DNA of 7,183 nucleotides from JAXDBV01 sp034678415 (lineage in GTDB: Bacteria > Bacteroidota > Bacteroidia > Bacteroidales > VadinHA17), in contig JAXDBV010000203.1 of assembly GCA_034678415.1 (NCBI GenBank), forward strand, positions 1 to 7,183. Direction: 5' to 3'. This document shows, in pieces, positions 1 through 6,959 of this stretch (the first letter of the stretch is position 1; each line of letters begins with the position of its first letter). The position numbers and the translations under genes were made by a program. The notes under the pieces were generated by a model. It did not search any database. It was not told the DNA's origin and was given only the letters and a program-made list of their open reading frames with translations.

Positions 1-1
1 G

Positions 2-1516
2 GTGAAGAATATTATTCATTATATCGAGAACGAACCGGTCGATTCTTCTGTTCGTTATCTGCGGGACTATCGGTACTCAACGCTCTACGAGCAGCGGTTG
101 ATCCGCCAGAGGCAGGTGACTGATACACTTGTACAGGCCAGGGAAATGATAACCCGGTCGGTGCAGACGATCCTGCCCGGCAGTATGCATGCAGATACTC
201 TGTTACCACCGTCTGATTCGCTAACGACAAGGACATTACCGCCGCCGGACGATACATATGATTCGATTTCGGTCACTGCACCGGGGAAAAGGTATATTTT
301 TGATACCACACTCATACACAGGATAGTGCCGGATACAGTGATCGTGGTCGATTCCGTCCGGCTGGAGGTGGTTGATACCCTTCACCGCTCCATAAAAATA
401 CTCCTCGATCACATGGCCAGGGATTCCTCCCATGTGTGGCTGCACAACCTGAGCAACGATTCCATACAGGTGTGGATGAGAGAGGGCGGAAGACATTTTA
501 CACGGTTCTGGATATGGAATACAGGCCGCGATTCTGTTATCATCTGGATCGAGAATGTGGGCAGGAACAGTTTCCGTATCTTTCTCGATGACGGCGTGTA
601 TATCCGCAAACTCAGCGAAAGAGAAACGATTGATGCCGTGGAGTTTGAAAGAACCATTGATGAGAAGCTAAGGAAGATGCAGAAGGTGGTGGTGGATAAA
701 CCGGTCTGGACCTTCTGGGGCCTCGGTTCCATCCAGTTTGCCCAGGGATACCTCTCACACTGGGCCAAAGGAGGACAGAGCTCATCCAACGCGCTGACCA
801 CCGTCAGCTATAATGGCAATTACGCAAAGGGAAATACAAAGTGGGAAAACAATGCCCAGATCAAGCTGGGTGTGATGAAGAATGGTGCCGATCCTATCCG
901 CAAGAACGAGGACCTGTTTGAAATAAACTCCAGCCTGGGACATCGGCTGATCAACCAGTGGTACCTGAGTATACTGGGGAACCTGAAAAGCCAGTTCTTC
1001 CGCGGATATAACTATCCCAATGACTCGGTTATCGTCTCCAATTTCCTGGCACCTGCTTACCTGGTCTTTGCGCTGGGAATGGACTTTAAACCCAACCGCA
1101 ACTTCTCCCTCCTTCTGTCACCCCTGACATCAAAAACAACCATTGTGGGTGACCTGGAACATGTCGATCCGACAAGGTATGGCCTTGATTCCGGAAAAAG
1201 AGTAAAGCGGGAAATGGGGGGGTACATGAAAACAAGGTTTACCCAGACAGTGATGGAAGGTGTTTCGTGGGAGAACAAGTTCGATCTCTTCACCAGCTAT
1301 ACCAATCACCCTGAACGTATCGATGTAAACTGGGAAAGCCTGCTGCGCCTGAAGATCAATTTTTACACAGAGGCGAACATCTCAACCCATCTTATTTATG
1401 ACCATGATGTGGATGTGCCTGTCACGAGAGTGGTGAACGGTGAAACCATCAAGACAACGGGAAAACGGATTCAGTTCAAGGAAATACTGAGCGTTGGTTT
1501 CAGCTACAGGTTCTGA
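2..1516 (+). CDS. Outer-membrane beta-barrel protein, DUF3078-like, 5' end cut off by the window edge
   Basis: The reading frame is open from the left edge to TGA at 1514-1516 (504 codons from a GTG at 2). The N-terminus visible here is charged and has no signal peptide, so the GTG is probably internal and the real start lies upstream. Seen from the GTG: residues 1-60 are polar and Arg-rich; 61-128 are a Pro/Thr/Asp-rich linker; 129-200 are six 12-residue repeats; 201-233 are a charged, probably helical connector; 234-504 are a run of alternating amphipathic strands. The last part begins with W236 and W239, contains SHWAKGGQSSSN (252-263), and ends in Phe (SVGFSYRF, 497-504), the usual C-terminal signal of a BAM-inserted barrel. 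The W...GG...N pattern at the barrel start fits DUF3078 proteins of Bacteroidota. Ligand and role are unknown. The gene converges with the acyltransferase gene, only 10 bp away. Confidence 0.8.
   Translation: MKNIIHYIENEPVDSSVRYLRDYRYSTLYEQRLIRQRQVTDTLVQAREMITRSVQTILPGSMHADTLLPPSDSLTTRTLPPPDDTYDSISVTAPGKRYIFDTTLIHRIVPDTVIVVDSVRLEVVDTLHRSIKILLDHMARDSSHVWLHNLSNDSIQVWMREGGRHFTRFWIWNTGRDSVIIWIENVGRNSFRIFLDDGVYIRKLSERETIDAVEFERTIDEKLRKMQKVVVDKPVWTFWGLGSIQFAQGYLSHWAKGGQSSSNALTTVSYNGNYAKGNTKWENNAQIKLGVMKNGADPIRKNEDLFEINSSLGHRLINQWYLSILGNLKSQFFRGYNYPNDSVIVSNFLAPAYLVFALGMDFKPNRNFSLLLSPLTSKTTIVGDLEHVDPTRYGLDSGKRVKREMGGYMKTRFTQTVMEGVSWENKFDLFTSYTNHPERIDVNWESLLRLKINFYTEANISTHLIYDHDVDVPVTRVVNGETIKTTGKRIQFKEILSVGFSYRF
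386..601 (+). repeat. Six tandem 12-residue (36-bp) repeats coded within the outer-membrane protein
   Basis: Residues 129-200 of the preceding protein split into six units of exactly 12 residues without gaps: RSIKILLDHMAR, DSSHVWLHNLSN, DSIQVWMREGGR, HFTRFWIWNTGR, DSVIIWIENVGR, NSFRIFLDDGVY. The shared pattern is D/N-S-x-x, three hydrophobic residues, a polar stretch, then G-R. The sixth position is L134, W146, W158, W170, W182, F194, an aromatic ladder with a 12-residue period. The DNA copies have diverged strongly, so this is an old protein-level repeat and not a recent DNA expansion. The pattern suggests short strands joined by turns, as in a small beta-solenoid or stacked sheet on the periplasmic side of the barrel; that fold is inferred. 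Confidence 0.75.
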
Positions 1517-1526
1517 CCCCGCCGGT

Positions 1527-2663
1527 TCAGGATGTGATGATCCTTTCCAGGCTCTTGGTATAGATACGAAACCGTTTATGCAATTGGGCGCCGAGTTTTG
1601 TCAGCTCGCCGTTCATTGACAGGTTATTCTCCAGTATGAGGTGGCTTTCCACCTGGGTGATGCCATTCTTCTTGCACGTTTCCAGCATCCTCATGCCCAT
1701 GAGCACGTCCACCCCGTTTCCCCGGTACGGCTTTTTGATGGCTCCCAGGAGGAGTGTGAGACGGTGGGTTCTCTTCATCTCGTTAAGGATTTTCAGGAAA
1801 CCAAAGGGGAACAGGTGGCCGTTGGCCCTGCGGATGCCGGGAGCCATCTCCGGCATGGCAATAATGAATCCTACCAGATCATCATCCACGAAAACCAGCT
1901 TGATGTATTCCGGGTTAAGGACGGGCAGGTAACGGTCAGCCAGTTGCTTCATCTCCAGGTCATCCAGAGGCACAAATCCCAGTATGTGCTGGTACGCTTC
2001 ATTCATCAGCTGGAACACGGAAATGATATATGGCCTGATCTCCTTTCGCCGTTTGAATTCCACCAGCCTGTATTTGAACTTATTGCTGGTCCACCGGCTT
2101 ACACGCTGGTAGATTTCGGGGATCTCCTGCGGCACATCGATGATATAATCATTCAGATCAACCATCTTGGTGTACCCCTCGCCGGTGAGAAGGTCGATCA
2201 TGTACGGCTGCTGGCATGCGGTGGCATAGATGGGAGGGTGCCCGAATCCTTCTATCTGGAAGCCCTGTGGATCCTTGTCGGAGAAGCCCAGAGGGCCCAC
2301 CATGCCTGTCATACCGCGCTCGGCAGCCCATCGCTCAACCCTTGAAATGAGGGCGTGTGCAATTTCCTGGTCATTGTAACATTCAAAACCGAAAAACCTG
2401 CCGTTCTTCTCGTTGTGCAACTCGTTGTACCGGTGATGAATGATCCCCATGATACGTCCTACTGGTTTACGGCCTTTGCAGGCAAGGAACAAAACGGTTT
2501 CACACCCTTCTGCCGCCTTGTTCCTGACGGGATGATAAAATGTCCATTCATCAGAATAAATCGGCGGTACCCAGTTCCTGTAATCCCTGTTGATCCGGGC
2601 GGGCAAATGAATGAAACTGTATCTTTCCCCCCGTGTGCTGACTTGCTTGACGATTATAGCCAC
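1527..2663 (-). CDS. GNAT-fold N-acyltransferase, YghO / bacterial ceramide synthase-like family
   Basis: A 378-residue protein read from a GTG start. No ATG is available upstream before an in-frame stop at 2727-2729, and the next Met (residue 72) would remove conserved sequence. The N-terminus has the layout I know from the YghO/BcerS-like family (about 370-400 residues): a short strand, then INRDYRNWVPPIYSDE (24-39), then FLACKGRKPVGRIMGIIHH (59-77). Further family-type segments are GPLGFSDKDPQGFQIEGF (123-140), NEAYQHILGF (221-230), the acyl-CoA-loop-like KPYRGNGVDVLM (311-322) and a C-terminal SHLILENN...RFRIYTKSL (340-371). I see no signal peptide or clear membrane helix, so it is probably cytosolic or peripheral. 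Family members include bacterial ceramide synthases, which N-acylate a sphingoid base; others such as YghO have no assigned function. A ceramide role here is inference, and no other sphingolipid gene is in the window. Acyltransferase fold likely; substrate open. Confidence 0.82.
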   Translation of the reverse strand: MAIIVKQVSTRGERYSFIHLPARINRDYRNWVPPIYSDEWTFYHPVRNKAAEGCETVLFLACKGRKPVGRIMGIIHHRYNELHNEKNGRFFGFECYNDQEIAHALISRVERWAAERGMTGMVGPLGFSDKDPQGFQIEGFGHPPIYATACQQPYMIDLLTGEGYTKMVDLNDYIIDVPQEIPEIYQRVSRWTSNKFKYRLVEFKRRKEIRPYIISVFQLMNEAYQHILGFVPLDDLEMKQLADRYLPVLNPEYIKLVFVDDDLVGFIIAMPEMAPGIRRANGHLFPFGFLKILNEMKRTHRLTLLLGAIKKPYRGNGVDVLMGMRMLETCKKNGITQVESHLILENNLSMNGELTKLGAQLHKRFRIYTKSLERIITS

Positions 2664-2698
2664 AGACTGTTTTTTTTTGACAATGACCGAATAGGGAT

Positions 2699-2730
2699 GA
2701 AATATAATGAAAATATATATATGTTGTCAA
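2699..2730 (-). promoter_or_regulatory. Probable Bacteroidota-type promoter for the acyltransferase gene
   Basis: On the minus strand a TTG (2730-2728, within ATTGACA) is followed after 21 bp by TATATTTC (2706-2699), seven of eight bases matching the TAnnTTTG -7 box. The spacer is an AT-rich, alternating TA tract, unlike the surrounding DNA. Transcription would start near 2692, giving a leader of about 28 nt. That leader carries a run of nine A (2678-2670) just ahead of the GTG, and no Shine-Dalgarno sequence. This fits the A-rich leaders that favour initiation in Bacteroidota. The element would give the gene a transcript independent of pheT and the macro gene. Confidence 0.45.
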
Positions 2731-2757
2731 TACCGGTTCCGGCGCGCTGTTGTCCGT

Positions 2758-3279
2758 TCAGTCATTTGGTACACGGGTTCTCAGTAGGTCAGAATATATG
2801 CTATAATTTTCTTTGTCAAAGACGCAAAACACAATGCGTTTGAAGGAAGGATGCCCGGACAGGAACGTGGCTGTTTCTCTGACGGCGATCTGTGCCGCTT
2901 TGTCTTTCGGGAAACCGTAAATTCCTGTGCTGATACTGGGGAAAGCTACTTCTCGAATGCCATTTGAATATGCCAGTTCAAGGCTGTTTCGGTAACAGCC
3001 GGCCAGTAGTCCTTCCTCGTCATGCTGACCGCCACGCCACACCGGCCCGGGAGTATGAATAACATAAGCTGCGGGCAAGCGGTAGCCGCGGGTGATCTTT
3101 GCCTTTCCCGTTTCACATCCCCCCAGCGCCGCACATTCACGCAGGAGTTCAGGCCCGGCAGCACGATGGATGGCCCCGTCAACGCCCCCGCCTCCCAGCA
3201 GGGTTGTATTCGCCGCATTGACAATCGCTTCCACGTTCAACCTGGTGATGTCACCCTGATGCAATAGAATCCTTTTCAT
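2758..3279 (-). CDS. Macro-domain protein, YmdB-type ADP-ribose / O-acetyl-ADP-ribose hydrolase
   Basis: A 173-residue single macro domain, close to the size of E. coli YmdB. It binds ADP-ribose, and relatives deacetylate O-acetyl-ADP-ribose and can remove ADP-ribose from proteins. Seen in order: HQGDIT (7-12), the distal-ribose motif IVNAANTTLLGGGGVDGAIH (19-38) with N21, N24 and D34, RAAGPELLREC (39-49), HTPGPVWRGG (75-84), and the pyrophosphate loop SISTGIYGFP (115-124). These match the YmdB/MacroD-type class closely, and the catalytic Asn and Asp positions are kept. I chose the ATG at 3279; a longer frame begins with TTG at 3318 but adds 13 residues that overlap pheT and precede the domain. 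The ATG lies 7 bp after the pheT stop, so the gene is probably translated from the pheT message. The start has no clear Shine-Dalgarno sequence. The in vivo substrate cannot be told from sequence. Confidence 0.92.
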   Translation of the reverse strand: MKRILLHQGDITRLNVEAIVNAANTTLLGGGGVDGAIHRAAGPELLRECAALGGCETGKAKITRGYRLPAAYVIHTPGPVWRGGQHDEEGLLAGCYRNSLELAYSNGIREVAFPSISTGIYGFPKDKAAQIAVRETATFLSGHPSFKRIVFCVFDKENYSIYSDLLRTRVPND

Positions 3280-3286
3280 CGCGCAA

Positions 3287-5737
3287 TCAGCGGATTTTTG
3301 CTCCCAGTTCCTTTTCAAAACAGGCGATGAACCGTTTCATCACCTCGTCAATCTCCTTGTCGGTGAGCGTTTTATCCATGTCCTGCAATACAAAACTTAT
3401 GGCGTACGACTTCTTGTTTTTACCTACCTGTTCGCCTTCATATACATCAAAGAGACTAATATTTTTCAGCAAGATGTTCTCAGTTTGCCATGCCAGCTCT
3501 TTCACCCTGCGGAAAGGTATATCCTTGTCGAGCAGGAGGGCAAGGTCGCGTCTTACCTCGGGGAATCGGGGCAATTCATGGTAACGGATGGACTGGTTCT
3601 TCAGTAAATCCAGCACCCTGAACCACCGGAATTCCGAGTAGTAAACCTTTTCCCTGATGTCAAAGTGTTTCAGCAGCCGCGGATGAAGTTCCCCCATCTC
3701 CAGCACCATCTGTCCGTCTGCACTGTACCGCAGCCCTTCACTGATATATTCTGTTGAATGGTCTTCCGTCTCAAGGCTATCGGGTTGAATTCCCAGCCGG
3801 TCAAGAACCATTTCAGTATATGTTTTCAGGTGGTAGAAATTGGTTGGTTCGGCCTTTATCATCCAGTGCTGGGGATGGGTGTTCCCGATGATCCATAAGG
3901 CGAGCCTGCTCTCTTCCTGGTAGTTCTGAAGGTCCCCTGCATCTGACCCGGGGTTTTTGAACCGGTATACGTTGCCGTACTCAAAAAACCGGTTATCGGG
4001 ACGTTGCCTGTTGGTGTTATGCACAATGGTTTCCAGTCCCCCAAACAACAGTGTCTGACGCATCACCCCCAGGTCGGAGCTCAGGGGATTCTGCAGCCTT
4101 ACCGCATGGGAGGCAGGATAGAGGGTGGAAGGTTCGTAGTACGAGAGGGTGGTGAGCGAGTTCGTCATGATCTCATAAAAACCATGGCTCACCAGGAGAT
4201 CGGATATGGTATTTAGGATTTTTTCTTTATCCGGTTTTGTGGTGAAGGACATGCTGGAGTTCATATTTCCGGTGATCACGATATGATCATACCCGTACAT
4301 ACGCAGCAACTCTTCGATGAGGTCGGCTTCGCGTGTCACATCTACCTTGTACGACGGTACACGCACACTGATCCCGTCGCTATGGCGCCCAATGATCTCC
4401 ATATCCATCGCGATAAGGATCTTCTTCACCTCCGCCGGTTCCATTTTCACACCCGTTAGCCGGCTGATTTGTGAAAAGGAAAGATTGACCTGATGAGCCT
4501 CCGGTTGGCGGGTTACGACATCAACGATATCGGAACTGATTGTTCCACCGGCTATTTCACGGATAAGAAGGGCTGCTCTTTTCAGTGCATAGATGGTCAT
4601 CGTGGGATCAGCACCCCGTTCGAACCGGAAGGAAGCATCGGTATTTAGCCCGTGTCTCTTCGAGGTGCGCCTGATGGAGACCGGGTTAAAATACGCGCTC
4701 TCGAGAAACACGCGGGTGGTTCTTCCTGTCACTCCCGACTCGGCACCGCCGAACACACCCCCGATACACATGGGTGACTGGGTATTGCAGATCATCAGAT
4801 CTTCGGCGGAAAGAGCGCGTTCCACGCCATCAAGGGTGATAAAACTTGTTCCTTCAGGCATGGTCCGTACCACCACCTTGTTCCCATGTATCATATCGGC
4901 ATCAAAAGCATGGAGGGGCTGACCCGTTTCATGAAGGACGTAATTGGTGATATCCACCACATTATTGATGGGGTTCTGGCCTATGGACAGCAAACGGTTC
5001 TTAAGCCATGCCGGCGACTCGGCCACGGTGACATCTGACAGGGTAATGCCGGTGTACCGAAAACAGGCCTCCGGTACAAGGATCTCCACCGGTATGTGCA
5101 GCGTACGGTTATCGATGGAGAACCTGCTGACATCGGGGAGAACCAGTTCCTTGGACTGGCGTATGCTGAAATAGGCAAAGAGATCTCTTGCCACACCATA
5201 GTGCGAACCACTCTCGATACGGTTGGGCGTTAAACCGATCTCGTAAATCGTATCGGTCTCAATACGGAAATATTCCCTGGCTGTCATTCCTGTCCTGGCT
5301 GCCGGATCAAGCACCATAATCCCCGAGTGATCCGTTCCGAGTCCCAGCTCATCCTCGGCACAGATCATTCCTTCAGACAATTCTCCCCTGAGCCGGGCTT
5401 TCTTTACCTCAATCACCTCATCTCCTTTGTAAAGCTTTGTTCCAACCAGCGCTACCGGCACTTTCTGTCCCACGGCTACGTTTGGGGCGCCGCACACCAC
5501 AGACAACAACCGGCCGCCTCCCACATCCACCGTTGTCAGCATGAGCTTATCGGCATTGGGATGACGGCGGCATGACTTCACTTCACCGACAATCACACCC
5601 TCCAGACCGCCTCTTACGGCTTCAAAATGTTCCATCCCTTCCACTTCCAAACCAATACCGGTGAGAATATTTGAGAGTTCCAGCGGTGGTATGTCCATCG
5701 GGATATACTCTCTGAGCCATGCATCGGAGATTTTCAT
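3287..5737 (-). CDS. pheT: Phenylalanine--tRNA ligase beta subunit
   Basis: An 816-residue PheT, full length for the bacterial family. With PheS it forms the cytosolic alpha2-beta2 enzyme that charges tRNA-Phe. Domains in order: N-terminal segment MKISDAWLREYIP; EMAP-like tRNA-binding domain about 42-155, with GVIVGEVKSCRRHPNADKL (47-65), VCGAPNV (81-87) and GMICAEDELGLG (123-134); LTPNR and SHYGVARDL (169-186); B3/B4 editing domain about 215-400, with INNVVDITNYVLHETGQPLH (257-276) and RFERGAD (371-377); B5 domain about 410-485, with YKVDVTREADLIEELLRMYGYD split around 463-484; catalytic-like core about 490-700; and a C-terminal FDX-ACB anticodon-binding domain from about 720 (PRFPEVRRDLALLL). 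The frame stays open upstream to 5872, but MKISDAW is the family's normal start, and a promoter lies inside the extension. pheS is not adjacent, which is common in Bacteroidota. The macro-domain gene follows after 7 bp. Confidence 0.98.
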   Translation of the reverse strand: MKISDAWLREYIPMDIPPLELSNILTGIGLEVEGMEHFEAVRGGLEGVIVGEVKSCRRHPNADKLMLTTVDVGGGRLLSVVCGAPNVAVGQKVPVALVGTKLYKGDEVIEVKKARLRGELSEGMICAEDELGLGTDHSGIMVLDPAARTGMTAREYFRIETDTIYEIGLTPNRIESGSHYGVARDLFAYFSIRQSKELVLPDVSRFSIDNRTLHIPVEILVPEACFRYTGITLSDVTVAESPAWLKNRLLSIGQNPINNVVDITNYVLHETGQPLHAFDADMIHGNKVVVRTMPEGTSFITLDGVERALSAEDLMICNTQSPMCIGGVFGGAESGVTGRTTRVFLESAYFNPVSIRRTSKRHGLNTDASFRFERGADPTMTIYALKRAALLIREIAGGTISSDIVDVVTRQPEAHQVNLSFSQISRLTGVKMEPAEVKKILIAMDMEIIGRHSDGISVRVPSYKVDVTREADLIEELLRMYGYDHIVITGNMNSSMSFTTKPDKEKILNTISDLLVSHGFYEIMTNSLTTLSYYEPSTLYPASHAVRLQNPLSSDLGVMRQTLLFGGLETIVHNTNRQRPDNRFFEYGNVYRFKNPGSDAGDLQNYQEESRLALWIIGNTHPQHWMIKAEPTNFYHLKTYTEMVLDRLGIQPDSLETEDHSTEYISEGLRYSADGQMVLEMGELHPRLLKHFDIREKVYYSEFRWFRVLDLLKNQSIRYHELPRFPEVRRDLALLLDKDIPFRRVKELAWQTENILLKNISLFDVYEGEQVGKNKKSYAISFVLQDMDKTLTDKEIDEVMKRFIACFEKELGAKIR

Positions 5738-5760
5738 AATTTGGTCAGATAAACGGTCAA

Positions 5761-5791
5761 CAAAAGTAAGGAATTGACATGAAACGTGCAA
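5761..5791 (-). promoter_or_regulatory. Bacteroidota-type promoter for pheT
   Basis: On the minus strand TTG (5791-5789) is followed by a 20-bp spacer and then TACTTTTG (5768-5761), a complete match to the TAnnTTTG -7 consensus with the expected spacing from the -33 TTG. Transcription should start near 5755, about 18 nt before the ATG at 5737. The short leader lacks a Shine-Dalgarno sequence and has no room for a T-box or leader-peptide attenuator. The 147-bp intergenic region is shared with the divergent surE gene, for which I find no equally good promoter. Confidence 0.65.
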
Positions 5792-5884
5792 CGTGTTCTC
5801 TTCCTTTGTTGGTGTTGATAAGTGAGGGAGAGGTTTCCCAAATTCTTCTATCTTTATACCGGAATTAATCACGGTTATTATACT

Positions 5885-6664
5885 ATGGGCACACCACTGT
5901 TACTACTCACCAATGATGATGGATACCTGTCGGCCGGACTGTCAGCCATGATAAAGGCTGCCAGGGAGTTTGGTAATGTGGTGGTTATTGCTCCAGAGGA
6001 GAGCCAGTCGGGAAAATCACATGCGATCACTGTGGAGAAACCATTGCGGGTGAGGAAGAGAAAAGACGAGAAGGGATTATTATTTTATAGCTGCGACGGC
6101 ACGCCCGTTGATTGCATAAAACTGGCATTAAGTCAGATATTGCAGCGCAGCCCCGACCTGGTGCTGTCTGGTATCAATCATGGCTCGAATGCTTCGGTCA
6201 GTGTTTTTTATTCGGGAACCATGGCTGCAGCCATCGAAGCCTGTATCAATAAGATACCTGCCGCCGGGTTCTCCCTCAACAGCTATTCTGAAGATGCCGA
6301 TTTCACCGATGCACTTCCATATATCAGGATGGTGATACGTAATATGTTGGAAAAAGGGCTGGAACAGGGGGTTTGCCTGAATGTGAATATTCCAGCACTG
6401 CCTGCCGGCGACATCAGGGGTGTGAAGGTTTGCCGGCAAACCGATGGGCTGTGGAAGGAAGAATTCATCAGGAGAACCGATCCCTCGGGCCGCGATTATT
6501 TCTGGCTTACGGGTTTTTTTAAAAACTTTGAGGCAGGTGCCGAAGATACGGACGAGTGGGCGCTGCAAAATCAGTATGTATCCATCGTCCCCGTGAAGAT
6601 CGATCTGACCGGCTATGATCATATGGAAACCATCAATGCATGGATCAATGAAAGCAAGGTATGA
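5885..6664 (+). CDS. surE: 5'/3'-nucleotidase SurE
   Basis: A 259-residue SurE, normal length. The enzyme is a metal-dependent cytosolic phosphatase that removes phosphate from nucleoside 5'- and 3'-monophosphates. Seen: a hydrophobic first strand leading to the signature TNDDG (9-13), whose D11 and D12 are metal ligands; APEESQSGKSHAIT (36-49), with S42 as the usual serine ligand; CDGTPVDCIKLAL (70-82); and LSGINHGSN (94-102), with N98 as the asparagine ligand, followed by YSGTMAAAIEA (109-119). All expected catalytic positions are kept. I chose the ATG at 5885 because MGTPLLLLTNDDG starts as SurE proteins do; the frame extends to a GTG at 5822, but those 21 residues are not family-like. The stop at 6662-6664 overlaps the start of the next gene. 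The gene probably heads an operon with that gene and lpxB. Confidence 0.97.
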   Translation: MGTPLLLLTNDDGYLSAGLSAMIKAAREFGNVVVIAPEESQSGKSHAITVEKPLRVRKRKDEKGLLFYSCDGTPVDCIKLALSQILQRSPDLVLSGINHGSNASVSVFYSGTMAAAIEACINKIPAAGFSLNSYSEDADFTDALPYIRMVIRNMLEKGLEQGVCLNVNIPALPAGDIRGVKVCRQTDGLWKEEFIRRTDPSGRDYFWLTGFFKNFEAGAEDTDEWALQNQYVSIVPVKIDLTGYDHMETINAWINESKV

Positions 6665-6944
6665 CGTGCTGTGGATCGGTCTGCTGACAGGATTCCTGCT
6701 GCCGGTTCTGGCATTCTTCGTGTTTTTTCTTGCAGTGCGCGAGGAACAATCGTTATCGCAGTTCCTTGCCGAAGTGTTTTCCAGAAACGTATTTACCCAG
6801 GTAATTAGCCTTTGTGCAGTACCCAACCTGCTGATCTTCTTTATATTTATTTGGCTTAACTGGTTGTATTCGGCCAGGGGAGCACTCATGGCTACCATTA
6901 TTCTTGCATTGCTGGTCCTTGGTTATAAATGGCTGGTTGCATAA
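6648..6944 (+). CDS. Small three-helix integral membrane protein between surE and lpxB
   Basis: A 98-residue protein of unknown function. It reads MKARYDVLW and then three hydrophobic segments: about 7-30 (VLWIGLLTGFLLPVLAFF onward), 52-74 (VISLCAVPNLLIFFIFIW onward) and 78-97 (GALMATIILALLVLGYKWLV). The loop at 31-51 is polar and carries REEQ. There is no cleavable signal sequence; it should sit in the inner membrane. I chose the ATG at 6648, which overlaps surE by 17 bp. ATG codons at 6615 and 6636 would overlap more and add polar residues, and a GTG at 6666 would give a non-overlapping start. lpxB begins 15 bp after its stop. From memory, a similar small membrane protein sits in this place in other Bacteroidota, which suggests a link to envelope or lipid A work; no motif proves it. 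Confidence 0.8.
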   Translation: MKARYDVLWIGLLTGFLLPVLAFFVFFLAVREEQSLSQFLAEVFSRNVFTQVISLCAVPNLLIFFIFIWLNWLYSARGALMATIILALLVLGYKWLVA

Positions 6945-6959
6945 ACAATTCATTATTCT

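Noticed and set aside
1529..1544. An inverted repeat (AGGAT, 6-base loop, ATCCT) near the convergent gene ends, as a possible two-way terminator
   Set aside because: The stem is only 5 bp, is AT-containing, has no T-run, and lies inside the acyltransferase coding end. It is too weak to call.
1641..2345. A long plus-strand open frame (234 codons) opposite the acyltransferase gene
   Set aside because: It lies fully antisense to a gene with clear family motifs, and its translation, rich in His and Gln, shows no domain. It is a shadow frame.
2731..2745. A CCGG-AA-CCGG palindrome after the macro gene, as a possible terminator
   Set aside because: The two-base loop cannot form a normal hairpin and no T-run follows in the minus direction.
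2355..2843. A plus-strand open frame (162 codons) crossing the acyltransferase start, the intergenic gap and the macro gene end
   Set aside because: It is antisense to two supported genes, and its translation has no recognisable motif.
5849..5856. TATCTTTA as a -7 box for surE
   Set aside because: It matches seven of eight consensus bases, but no TTG lies 19-21 bp upstream, so I did not list it as a feature.
5738..5872. A 45-residue N-terminal extension of PheT
   Set aside because: PheT proteins begin at MKISDAW-like sequence, the extension is not conserved-looking, and a strong promoter match lies within it.
5822..5884. A 21-residue N-terminal extension of SurE from GTG
   Set aside because: SurE normally starts a few residues before the first strand and NDDG; the extension is not family-like.
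6128..6898. A 256-codon minus-strand frame opposite surE and the small membrane gene
   Set aside because: The opposite strand codes for SurE with all catalytic motifs; the minus frame has no family features.
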